Part shown: piece after piece, positions 1 to 9,083 of the stretch
Numbering within the stretch: the stretch's first letter is position 1
How the letters are laid out: each line of letters starts with the position of its first letter
Assembly (NCBI GenBank): GCA_011799875.1
Contig: CM022301.1
Coordinates: forward strand, 86,819,667-86,883,666
Length of the DNA stretch: 64,000 nt
Direction: 5' to 3'
Source of the DNA: Thinopyrum elongatum
Taxonomy: Eukaryota; Streptophyta; Magnoliopsida; Poales; Poaceae
The notes under the pieces: generated by a model
Seen by the model: the letters and a program-made list of their open reading frames with translations, nothing else
Told to the model about the DNA's origin: nothing
Databases searched by the model: none
Program-made: the position numbers and the translations under genes

Positions 1-96
1 CGGCGCCTAGAGCGGTGAAGGGTTTGGGGTAGAGGAAAATGGGCAGTCGCGGAGATGATGCGGCGCGAAAGAGAGGAAACAGTCGGAGGTGAGAAA
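1..96. other. Left-edge flank, nothing recognised
   Basis: GC-rich sequence outside the terminal repeat that starts at 97. No ORF, RNA gene or repeat could be recognised in it. Confidence 0.4.
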
Positions 97-353
97 GGGC
101 ATCTCCAACACCGAGCCTTAAATCCCCGCATCCGTCCGGATTTATTCGCTGCGCAATCCAACAAAAACTTATCCAGAGCATGCAGCGGACAACATTGATG
201 TCTCAATTTGATCAGGGGGAAAGGCAGCGTTGATGAACGTGACCTCTCATGTGTCACCAATTCAATGTGGACATCGCGTCATGAGGAACCAACCCCGATC
301 GTTGTGCCGCATTGAAACTGGTTAACCGCATCTTCGCCTGGCCTGGCCGCGAC

Positions 354-360
354 TATTTAA
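354..360 (+). promoter_or_regulatory. TATA box of the captured gene
   Basis: TATTTAA in a GC-rich context, about 122 bp upstream of the first ATG (482) in the frame with the VKxEP repeats. Spacing and composition fit a plant core promoter. Activity is not known. Confidence 0.45.
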
Positions 361-481
361 GCGTGCGTCGGCGACGCATAGAGCCGTACTCCCCCTCCTC
401 GAGCACCACCCCCTCCCCTCCCCCGTCTCCGTGCCCAAGCCCCTCGCCCTCTTCGAGCCCAGCAGCAGCGATGCCGAAGTC

Positions 482-3214
482 ATGGTGCTCCACGCCGATA
501 GGGGAGTAGGCGGAAGCTCCTCCTCTGGCGGTTCTTGGCGCCGCCGCCCACGCTCTTCGAGCCCGTCGACGTCCACGGCAGTCGGCTCCTTCGCCAAGGA
601 GGAGATCGTCATCTCCTTCGGTGACGAGGAGGACCAGGTGCCGCAGCAGCAGCCGCCTCGACTCCTCAAGGAGGCCGCTCTGACGGACGAAGATTTCGTC
701 CGTCAGATCGAGATAATGACGGAGTGGCCGCTCCGTCATATGGGCCCATCGCCACCATCACCGACGTGCGTCAAACAGGAGCCGCCGTCCCCGCCACGCC
801 ACCACGTGAAGCGCGAGCCGGCGTCCCCACTCCGACCTGTGAAGGACAAGCCGACCTCGCCCCAACACAACCACGACGTCCTCATCGAGCGCCGCGTGAA
901 GGACGAGCCGTCGTCATCCCCGCACCACCGCGGCGTCCAGATCGGACGCCGGGTCAAGGAGGAGCCAACGTCCCCGCTGCGCAGCCGGTACGGCCGCATG
1001 GCCGCGCCGCCACCACCTCGCCGTTAAGCAGGAGTTGTCGCCCACGATCAAGAAGGCGCGGAGCCGCCTCCTCCACTACCTCAGAGGAAGAGGTTATGGT
1101 GGCACCTCGGGCTCGAGGGTCGTCGTATGCGAGGCGGAGCGTGCGGCGAGGCAGGAGACGAGGTATGACCAGTACAATGTCGGTCGCCGCTCCGCGTTCG
1201 CCAAGAGCGACGTGGCGCCGGACTGGGTCCGCAATGATCCTGACCTCGCCGCCGTGTGGGGCGCTCGACCGCTCTGTAACCACCGCGGAGACGGTCGCCA
1301 GGCACCGCCGCCGCCTTGACGGCGAGCTCGCCAAGATCGGCGAGGAGCGATCGCTTGGCGACTGCTCCACCAACGTCGGTCACGGCGGCACGCCACCAGG
1401 GCTCCAAAGGCCTCGTCGACAGTGGTCGTGGCGGCACTCTACACAGCGCAGCAGGAGGCGAAGCGACTCCTACGCGAGCGTTGATGCGGCTTGAACTACG
1501 TCGGTATTTCCCCAAAAAGGAAGGGATTATGCAGCACAGCTACGGTAGGTATTTCCCTCAGTGATGAGACCAAGGTTATCGAACCAGTAGGAGAACCACG
1601 CAACACTACGTGAACGGCACCTGCACACAAAGAACAAATACTTACAACCCGACGTAAAAGAGGGGTTGTCAATCCCTCCCGGGTAAAGAGATAGATAAAT
1701 TTGTAGTAGATCGGATAAATAGATCTCGCGGGAACGCGAGATAAAATAAATAACAATAAATTGCAGCAAGATATTTTTGGGTTTTTGGATTAATAGATCT
1801 GAAAATAAAAGATGCAATTAAATAAAAAGGCAAATAACAATATAGATCTGAAAGTATATGATGGGAAAAATAGACCCGGGGGCCGTAAATTTCACTAGTG
1901 GCTTCTCTCGAGAAAAATAGCATACGGTGGGTAAACAAATTACTGTTGGACAATTGATAGAACTTCAAATAATTATGACGATATCCAGGCAACGATCATT
2001 ATATAGGCATCATGTCCAAAATTAGTAGACCGACTCATGCCTGCATCTACTACTATTACTCCACACATCGATCGCTATCCAGCATGCATCTAGTGTATTA
2101 AGTTCATGGATAAACGAAGTAATGCAATAAGAACGATGACATGATGTAGACAAGATCTATTCATGTAGGAATAGACCCCATCTTGTTATCCTTAATAGCA
2201 ATGATACATACGTGTCATTTCCCCTTCTGTCACTGGGATTGAGCACCGTAAGATCGAACCCATCACAAAGCACCTCTTCCCATGGAAAGAAAAATCAATC
2301 TAGTCGGCCTAACTAAACCAAAGATTCGAAGAAGAAATACGAGGCTATAAGTAATCATGCATATAAGAGATCAAAAGACTCAAATAACTTTGATGGATAA
2401 AAACATAGATTTGATCATAAACTCAAAGTTCATCGGATCCCAACAAACACACCGCAAAAAGAGTTACATCAAATAGATCTCCAAGAGACCATTGTATTGA
2501 GAATCAAAAGAGAGAGAGAAAGCCATCTAGCTACTAACTACGGACCCGTAGGCCTACAATGAACTACTCACGCATCATCGAAGAGGCACCAATGAGGATG
2601 ATGAACCCCTCCGTGATGGTGTCCAGATTGGATCTGTGGTTTCTGGAACTTGCGACGGCTGGAATTGTTTTTCGTCCACTCCCCTAGGGTTTTTGGACGT
2701 CCAGGGTATTTATAGAGTAAAGAGGCGGTACGGGAGGCGGCCGAGGTGGGCACAACCCACTTGGGCGCGCCTGGGCCCCCAGGCGCACCCTGGTGGGTTG
2801 TCCTCCCCAATGAGCCCCCCTCTGGTACTTCTTTGGCCCAACAGGTGTCTTCTGGTCCAGAAAAAATCACCAAAAAGTTTCGCTGCGTTCGGACTCCATT
2901 TGGTATTGATTTTCTGCGAAGTAAAAAACAAACAAAAAACAGCAACTGGCACTGGGCTCTATGTCAATAGATTAGTCCCAAAAAATGATATAAAGTTGCT
3001 ATAAAATAATTATAAAACATCCAAGATTGATAATATAACAGCATGGAACAATAAAAAATTATAGATACGTTGGAGACGTATCAAGCGTCAGGCGGCCGCC
3101 GAACATGGCTGCCGCGGCCAGCATTCCACCGCCGGAGGGACCATGATGATGATGACGGCACCGACGGTGATGGCGGTGCGGCATGGCAGGGTGGCAGGTG
3201 GTCGTCCGGTATAG
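482..3214 (+). pseudogene. Captured gene with repeated VKxEPxSP motifs, split by a solo LTR
   Basis: The frame opens at ATG 482 and runs to a stop at 1025-1027 (about 181 codons). It is rich in Ser, Pro and Arg, with an acidic stretch (GDEEDQ) near residue 50. Five related motifs follow between about 768 and 975: VKQEPPSP, VKREPASP, VKDKPTSP, VKDEPSSSP and VKEEPTSP. Four of them fit the phosphorylation-dependent SUMO consensus (hydrophobic-K-x-E-x-x-S-P) exactly or with one extra residue. Coding similarity continues past the stop in another frame (VKQELSP at 1023), so there is at least one frameshift near 1005-1023. The 3' part (frame STVVVAALYTAQQEAKRLL just before 1480) is cut by the solo LTR at 1482-3083. 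Reading resumes at 3084 and ends at a stop at 3212-3214. I do not recognise the protein family; a nuclear or chromatin-linked role is only a guess from the motifs. Confidence 0.5.
1482..3083 (-). mobile_element. Solo LTR of a Gypsy (Athila-type) retrotransposon
   Basis: Read on the minus strand the segment begins TGATACGTCTCC and ends GCATCA, so it has TG...CA ends. It is flanked by a perfect 5-bp target duplication, AGCGT (1477-1481 and 3084-3088). No PBS, polypurine tract or coding region is attached, which is the signature of LTR-LTR recombination leaving a solo LTR. Its 1602 bp suit an Athila-type LTR. The start is similar to the truncated LTR at 5389-5678, which is on the other strand. 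It sits inside the captured gene of the TIR element, so it is younger than that element. Small ORFs inside it are not considered genes. Confidence 0.9.
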
Positions 3215-3485
3215 GGTTTATGTTTTTTCTAAAAAAACTGTTAAACGGTCGAAAAATCGACCGTTTATATAAACCAGTCCGCAGACGGATGGGGGAGGAA
3301 GTTTGCGGGTCGGCGTTGGAGATGCCCTAAGTTTGTAACCGATCACTTAGAGCATCTACAATCACCTAATTTGATGCCCTATACGTCCGCGGGCATGTTT
3401 GATCATGTTCGCTGGCAATGTCCGGACAGTAGCCATTTTCCCTATCTACAACCACAAACTCCATATTCGGATACCCTATTTCATA

Positions 3486-3578
3486 CTCCCTCCGTCCCAA
3501 AATAAGTGTCTTGACCTTAGTACAACTTTGTAGTAAAGTTAGTACAAAATTGAGACACTTATTTTGGGACGGAGGGAG
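3486..3578. mobile_element. Stowaway MITE (Tc1/Mariner)
   Basis: A 93-bp element with near-perfect terminal inverted repeats, CTCCCTCCGTCCCAAAATAA on the left and its complement on the right, flanked by TA target duplications (3484-3485 and 3579-3580). The terminus and size are those of the abundant Triticeae Stowaway MITEs (Thalos/Eos-like). It folds almost completely into a hairpin and encodes nothing. Confidence 0.95.
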
Positions 3579-4179
3579 TATAAAGTCATGCAGTCTGCAT
3601 AGATCATATAGATAGCATAAAACTTAAGCAATTTGGACACCGAACATGCAATTAGTTCATCCAAAAGGGCCGAGATAGTTCAAATTCAACCTAAAACAAA
3701 AATAAACAAGTAAAATATAAACATGGCTAGGAGGGTAGCGATCGGAGTTCACCGCTTGGCCAGGCCCTTGCCTTCACGTTCTTGCGTTCGAGGTGTCGCG
3801 CGTCCGTCTCCGCCGTGGTCGACGACCTCCACATCACCCCGCGGAGGAGCACCTCCTCTGGGTTGATAGGGACGGAGCGCGCCTGCTGGCAAGAAGAGCT
3901 GGGCTCCCCCCACGGCTGCCGCCCTCTGCCGCTCGCGTCGGTCTGCCTTCTCCTATGACTCCGGCATGCGCATCCGCACGGGAGTCGCGGGCACGAGCAC
4001 CCACCACTACCCGGGTAGTGCTAGCGCCGGAGGGGAACGGGAGACCCTGCTATGAATCTGGAGCGACATGGAGCTAGAAGGGACGGGCGAGTGCGGCGCA
4101 CATTCCGCCGGCAGAACATGGAGGAGATCATTGCGGAAGCGACGGAGCTCGATCTCCCGCATGTGTCCACGCGCGAGCA

Positions 4180-4290
4180 CTAGATGACGATGTGGAGCGC
4201 GAGCTCCTCCTCGTCGGATTCCTCCTTCACGAGACCATCCCAGTCTATGGGATCGGCTTCGCTGTCGGAGTCCTGGCTGGAGTTGGCCAT
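4180..4290 (-). CDS. Short acidic ORF, possible captured-gene start
   Basis: A minus-strand ORF of 36 codons starting at ATG 4290. It is rich in Asp, Glu and Ser (contains SQDSDSEADPIDWDGLVKEE). The strongly acidic N terminus looks like real coding sequence rather than noise, and more Arg-rich coding-like sequence follows in other frames down to about 3960. It could be the first exon of a gene carried by a truncated DNA transposon. No function can be assigned and it may not be a gene. Confidence 0.25.
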   Translation of the reverse strand: MANSSQDSDSEADPIDWDGLVKEESDEEELALHIVI

Positions 4291-4418
4291 GGCGGATGGG
4301 AGGGGAATGGTTTAGGAGGAATCAGAGGATTCGAGGGAAGCGGATGGGATGAGTGTGGACTGAGAAAGTGGGTTTGACCTGATGGGGTGGGTTTTTCATG
4401 GGGACGGCGCAGGCCAGG

Positions 4419-5016
4419 TGTTGGGGATATTTCCCAGCGTTACGACCCAGCAGGAGAAATGACCCGGCCTAGAGCGCACCGGCTCATGGGTTACTTCAAC
4501 CTGTCAGGTTATCATGCGGCGGAGGCCCAAAAGACTGGCATTTTGATAGAGGGGGGGTGGATAAAGTGGGCAAAACAGACTCACATTTTTCAATCAAAAA
4601 GATGGGTTCCAGAAGATCGGCTCATGATGACATTAGATGGGCCGGCTTGACAAGGCCTAGCGAAGAAGACTTTCCTTACTTGAGGGATAAGTAGAATATG
4701 ATACGGGTCGTAGTACGACCCGGACTCTGTTGTAACCTCAGGGCCTCGACCTGTATATAAAGGGGAGCCCCTGAGGTATAAAAGACTAAGTTACAATCAT
4801 CGAGAGCTAGGTTAGCGAATCCGCATCCTTGTAATCGAGATCTCAAGCAATATCAATCGAGCAGGAAGTAGGTCTTTACCTCCACCGTGAGGGGCCGAAC
4901 CTGGGTAAATCGTGTCCTTTGTTTCCCGATCAACCCCTCACAAGCAACCTCCTAGTTGCGATGACTTCCACACTTAGTCCTTTCACGAGGACATCTGTCA
5001 TGACAAAACCACGACA
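4419..5016 (+). repeat. Left LTR of a Gypsy element (Tat-like)
   Basis: Starts TGTTGGGGATAT and ends CACGACA, directly followed by a primer-binding site. It contains a TATA box (4754-4760) and, about 110 bp before the end, the 17-bp word GGCCGAACCTGGGTAAA (4893-4909). That word recurs in the LTRs at 14242 and 21708 (minus strand). It shares its start and end with the minus-strand LTR at 21708-22226 but differs in the middle, so the two are related subfamilies. No partner LTR is in the window, so the element cannot be dated here. Confidence 0.85.
4754..4760 (+). promoter_or_regulatory. LTR TATA box
   Basis: TATATAA followed by AGGGG in the middle of the LTR, the usual position of the U3 promoter. 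It marks the likely U3/R boundary shortly downstream. Confidence 0.6.
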
Positions 5017-5017
5017 G

Positions 5018-5036
5018 TTGGCGCCCACCGTGGGGC
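5018..5036 (+). other. Primer-binding site of the 4419 element
   Basis: TTGGCGCCCACCGTGGGGC lies one base after the LTR end at 5016. This is the position and form (TGGCGCC...) of a minus-strand primer site complementary to a tRNA 3' end. I do not assign the tRNA. Confidence 0.6.
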
Positions 5037-5043
5037 CTGCACA

Positions 5044-5388
5044 TGGTGGTGTTGAGTTCTTGGAGGGAGCTCTCCCAGGGATCAAGGGATATGTGATCGG
5101 CCAGATGACGAAGAGTCATCGTGGCAAGCTCTACATCGACGACTCAGGCTGTGACCCCGAGGCCGACTCGATTGAGTAAGGGTACCTGTTCCCCTTCGGC
5201 AAGATCCACGTCTTCATCGGCAAGTTCGACGAATCAGGTCCTGAGCCGGACATCTGCTCCGACATCGTCGAGCTGGCTCATCGCGCCAAATCCGGCTGGC
5301 CTCAAGCCGCACGGAAACACGTCTTCATCGGCTTCACTCAGGGCGTCGATCTCGCGGACAACTCTGCGTCCGGCGGAGACACCCTAGT
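5044..5388 (+). pseudogene. gag-leader remnant of the 4419 element
   Basis: One frame reads through 5044-5388 with a single stop at about 5177-5179. It encodes a hydrophilic segment containing YVIGQMTKSHRGKLYIDD and then VFIGKFDESGPEPDIC. The position just behind LTR and PBS makes it the 5' part of gag or its leader. The coding sequence is cut at 5388, where a different LTR begins. The rest of this element is not identifiable within the window. Confidence 0.5.
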
Positions 5389-5678
5389 TAATACGTCTCC
5401 GTTGTATCTATAATTTTTTTATTGTTTCATGCCAATATTCTAGAACTTTCATATACTTTTGGCAACATTTTATATTTTTTTTGGGACTAACATATTGATC
5501 CAGTGGCCAGTGCCAGTTCCTGTTTGTTGCATTTTTTTGTTTCGCTGAATATCCATATCAAATGAAGTCCAAACGCGATAAAAATTTACGGAGATTTATT
5601 ATGGAATATATGTGATTTTTCGGAAAAAAATCAACGCGAGACGATGCCCGAGGGGGGGCACAAGCTCAGGCGGCACGC
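5389..5678 (+). repeat. Truncated Athila-type LTR
   Basis: Starts TAATACGTCTCC, one base away from the TGATACGTCTCC start of the solo LTR at 1482-3083 (minus strand). It keeps similar blocks such as GCCAGTGCCAGTT and AATGAAGTCCAAACGCG. Only the first 290 bp are present because the Athila element inserted at 5679. The rest should lie beyond that nested insertion, outside the window. Confidence 0.75.
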
Positions 5679-7181
5679 TGATACGTCCATTTTGCATCAT
5701 GCTTTTATGTTGATATTTATTGCATTATGGGCTGTTATTTCATATTATGGTACAATACTTATGGCTTTTCTCTCTTATTTTACAAGATTTACATGAAGAG
5801 GGAGAATGCCTGCAGCTGGAATTCTAGACCGAAAAGGAGCAAATCTGAGATACCTATTCTACACAACTCCAAATGTCCTGAAAATTTACGGAGATTTATT
5901 TTGGAATATATAAAAAATATTGGGCGAAGAAGTTACAGAAAGGGACCCACCAGGTGGCCACAAGCCTGGGGGCGCGCCCCCAGGGCTTATGGGCCCCCTG
6001 GCCATCGTCTGGTGCCCATCTTCTGCTATATGAAGGGTTTTGACCTAGAAAAAATAAGAAGAAAACTTTCGGGGTGAAGCGCCGCCGTCTCGAGGCGGAA
6101 CCTGGGCATAAGCAATCTAGGGCTCCGACGGAGCTATTCTGCCAGGGAAACTTCCCTCTGGGAGGGGGAAATCGAAGCCATCGTCGTCACCAACGATCCT
6201 CTCATCGAGGGAGGGTCAATCTTCATCAACATCTTCACTAGCACCATCTCCTCTCAAACCCTAGTTCATCTCTTGTATTCAATCTTTATCCCAAAACCTC
6301 AGATTGGTACCTGTGGGTTGCTAGTAGTGTTGATTACTCCTTGTAGTTGATGCTAGTTGGTTTATTTGGTGGAAGATCATATGTTAAGATCCTTAATGAT
6401 ATTCAATACCCCTCTGATCTTGAACATGAACATGCTTTGTGAGTAGTTACGTTTGTTCCTGAGGACATGGGAGAAGTCTTGTTATAAGTAATCATGTGAA
6501 TTTGGTATTCGTTCGATATTTTGATGAGATGTATGTTGTCTTTCCTCTAGTGGTGTTATATGAATGTCAACTGCATGACACTTCACCATGATTTTGGCCT
6601 AGGGGAAGGCACTGGGAAGTAATAAGTAGATGATGGGTTGCTAGAGTGACAGAAGCCTAAACCCTAGTTTACGCGTTGCTTAGTAAGGGGCTGATTTAGA
6701 TCCACATGTTTCATACTATGGTTAGATTTATCTTAATTCTTCTTTCGTAGTTGCGGATGCTTGCGAGAGGGGTTAATCATAAGTGGGAGGTTTGTCCAAG
6801 TAAGGACAGCACCCAAGCACCGGTCCACCAACATATCAAATTATCAAAGTAACGAACGCGAATCATATGAGCATGATGAAAACTAATTTGACAATAATTC
6901 CCATGTGTCCTCGGGAGCGCTTTGCTTTATATAAGAGTTCGTCTAGGCTTATCCTTTGCTATAAAAAGGATTGGGACACCTTGCTGCACCTTTGCTACAC
7001 TTGTTACTTGTTACCCGTTACGAATTATCTTACTAACAAACTATTTGTTACCGACAATTTCAGTGCCTGCAGAAAATACCTTGCTGAAAACCGCTTGTTA
7101 TTTCCTTCCGCTCCTCCTTGGGTTCAACACTCATACTTATCGAAAGGACTACAATTGATCCCCTATACTTGTGGGTCATCA
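5679..7181 (+). repeat. 5' LTR of the Athila element
   Basis: Begins TGATACGTCCATTTTGC and ends GTGGGTCATCA, giving TG...CA ends and 1503 bp. A perfect 20-bp GC palindrome, CCTGGGGGCGCGCCCCCAGG, lies at 5965-5984. A TATATGAA-like box follows at about 6027. The LTR carries no ORF of note. Confidence 0.9.
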
Positions 7182-7192
7182 AGACTCTCTTC

Positions 7193-7210
7193 TAGCGCCG
7201 TTGCCGGGGA
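7193..7210 (+). other. Primer-binding site for tRNA-Asp
   Basis: TAGCGCCGTTGCCGGGGA starts 12 bp after the LTR. It differs at one position from TGGCGCCGTTGCCGGGGA, the complement of the plant tRNA-Asp 3' end with CCA. This is the primer used by Athila-type elements. Confidence 0.85.
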
Positions 7211-7287
7211 GTGAAGCGCCTTTGGTGAGTGGAATTTGGTAAGGAAAAATTTATATTACGTGCTGAAATTTACTGTCACTTGTCACT

Positions 7288-8450
7288 ATGGAAAATCATC
7301 CTTTGAGGGGTTTGTTCAGGGTATCTTCACCTCGACCGGAAGAACAAGAAGTTGCTCCTCAACCTACTGCACCTAATGAAAATATTTATTATGAAATTCC
7401 TTCAGGTATGATAGAGAAACCGCTAGCTAATCCTTATGCAGAAGATGGACCACTACATCCTGATATGCATCTAATCTATGTGGATGAAGTTTGTAGATTA
7501 TTTAAGCCTGCAGGTTTGCCCCAGGATGAAGTCAAGAAGAAGGTCTTCCCTTTATAACTGAAGGTAAAGGCATTGACATGGTATAGGCTTGGAATTCCAA
7601 CCTATTGAAATTGGAATTTCGACAGAAGTTTTATCCTATGCATCTGGTTCATCGTGATCGGAATTATATATATAATTTTTGGCCTCGTGAAGGAGAAAGT
7701 ACGGATCAAGCTTGGGGGAGGCTTAAGTCAATGTTATATTCATGCCCTGATCATGAGCTCTCAAGAGAAATTATTATTTAGAATTTTTATGCTCGGCTTT
7801 CTCGTAATGATCAATCCATGCTCGATACTTCGTGTACTGGTTCTTTTATGAAGAAGACTATTGAATTCAGATGGGATCTTTTGGAAAGAATTAAATGCAA
7901 CTCTGAAGATTGGGAGCTTGACAAAGGTAAGGAGTCAGGTATAAACCTTGAGTTTGATTGTGTTAAATCTTTTAAGAATACCGATGCTTTTCGTGAATTT
8001 AGCACTAAATATGGACTTGACTCTGAGATAGTAGCTTCTTTCTGTGAATCATTTGCTACTCATGTTGATCTCCCTAAGGAGAAGTGGTTTAAATATCATC
8101 CTCCCATTGAAGTAAAAGTATTAGAACCCATTAAAGCTGAAGAAGAAACTATTACTTATAATGTTGATCTTGTTATTCCTACTGCTTATGTTGAGAAACC
8201 ACCTTTTCCCGTTAGGATAAAAAACATGCTAAAGCTTCAGCTGTGGTTCGTAAGAGTTATACAAGAACACCTACACCCCCTGAACAAATTAATGTTGAAC
8301 CTAATGTTGCTATGGTTAAGGATCTCTTGGTTGATAATATCAATGGTCATGTTGTTTTTTTTTGTCACGAAGCTACTAGAATTGCTAAACCCGATGAAAA
8401 AGATAAACATAGACCCGTTGTTGGCATGCCTGTTGTCTCTGTTAAAATAG
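7288..8450 (+). pseudogene. gag: Athila gag, frameshifted
   Basis: Capsid-like polyprotein remnant. ATG 7288 opens a 90-codon segment with motifs typical of these grass elements (GMIEKPLANPYAEDGP, then LHPDMHLIYVDEVCRLF). It stops at 7555. Gag-like sequence continues through other frames: a TWYR/FYPMH region near 7570-7660, then an open stretch from 7818 (DLLERIKCNSEDWELDKGKE; EKWFKYHPPIEVKV). At least three frame changes are needed, so the gene is dead. It lies directly behind the PBS leader and ahead of the protease. Confidence 0.8.
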
Positions 8451-9083
8451 GAGATCATTTTTCTCATGGTTTATGTGATTTGGGTGCTAGTGTGAGTGCT
8501 ATCCCATTTACTTTATACCAAGAAATTATGAATGATATTGCACCTGCTGAAAATAGAAGATATTGATGTTACTATTAAGCTTGCTAATAGAGATACTGTC
8601 ACACCACTTGGGATTGTTAGAGATGTTGAAGTCTTGTGTGGGAAAATAAAATACCCTGCTGATTTTCTAGTTCTTGGTTCCCCACAAGATGATTTTTGTC
8701 CCATTATATTTGGTAGACCCTTCTTGAACACCGTTAATGCTAAAATTGATTGCACTAAAGAAACGGTCAGTGTTAATTTTGGTGATGTGTCTCATGAGTT
8801 TAATTTTTCCAAATTTCGTAGACAACCTCGTGATAAAGAATTGCCTAATAAAGATGAAATTATCGGTCTTGCTTCTATTGTTGTACCTCCCGCTGATCCT
8901 TTAGAACAATATTTGCTAGACCATGAAAATGATATCTTTATGAATGAAAGAAATGAAATAGATGAAATATTCTTTAAACAAATGCCTGTTTTGAAACACA
9001 ATTGGCCTATTGAGACTCTTGGAGATCCTCTACCACCCAAGAGTGATCTATGTTCGATCTTAAACAATTACCTGATACTCTGA
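8405..9083 (+). pseudogene. Athila aspartic protease, frameshifted
   Basis: Retropepsin-type protease that would cleave the Gag-Pol polyprotein. The catalytic motif LCDLGASVSAIP is encoded at about 8472-8508. The frame breaks near 8555 and continues in the next frame with KYPADFLVLG and the C-terminal IIFGRPFLNT motif, ending at 9083. The polymerase frame overlaps its end from 9050. The split frame makes it a pseudogene. Confidence 0.85.

Larger units (their letters stand above)
97..3327. mobile_element. TIR DNA transposon carrying a captured gene
   Basis: The left end (97-109, GGGCATCTCCAAC) is the exact inverted complement of the right end (3315-3327). The similarity extends with mismatches about 20 bp or more inward, including CATCCGTC-like stretches. 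The 3 bp outside are AAA on the left and TAA on the right, so a PIF/Harbinger-type TWA duplication with one mutation is possible; no 8- or 9-bp duplication is visible. No transposase is encoded. The interior holds a promoter-like TATA box and a broken proline/serine-rich gene, so this looks like a non-autonomous element that captured or evolved a gene. Without the inserted solo LTR the element would be about 1.6 kb. The superfamily assignment is inference. Confidence 0.6.
3331..4418. other. Gene-poor stretch, possibly a truncated TIR element
   Basis: Begins with AGAGCATCTACAATCACC, which resembles the terminal repeats of grass DNA transposons. No matching right end is seen before the Gypsy LTR cuts in at 4419. 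It contains the Stowaway MITE (3486-3578), an AT-rich part (3580-3720) and a GC-rich part (3720-4380) with coding-like composition but only short ORFs. One candidate is the acidic minus-strand ORF at 4180-4290. Otherwise I see nothing identifiable. Confidence 0.35.

Noticed and set aside
724..1515. Long ORFs of 139-256 codons on both strands over the captured gene
   Set aside because: High GC keeps several frames open; only the frame with the VKxEP motifs and its shifted continuation shows coherent protein features.
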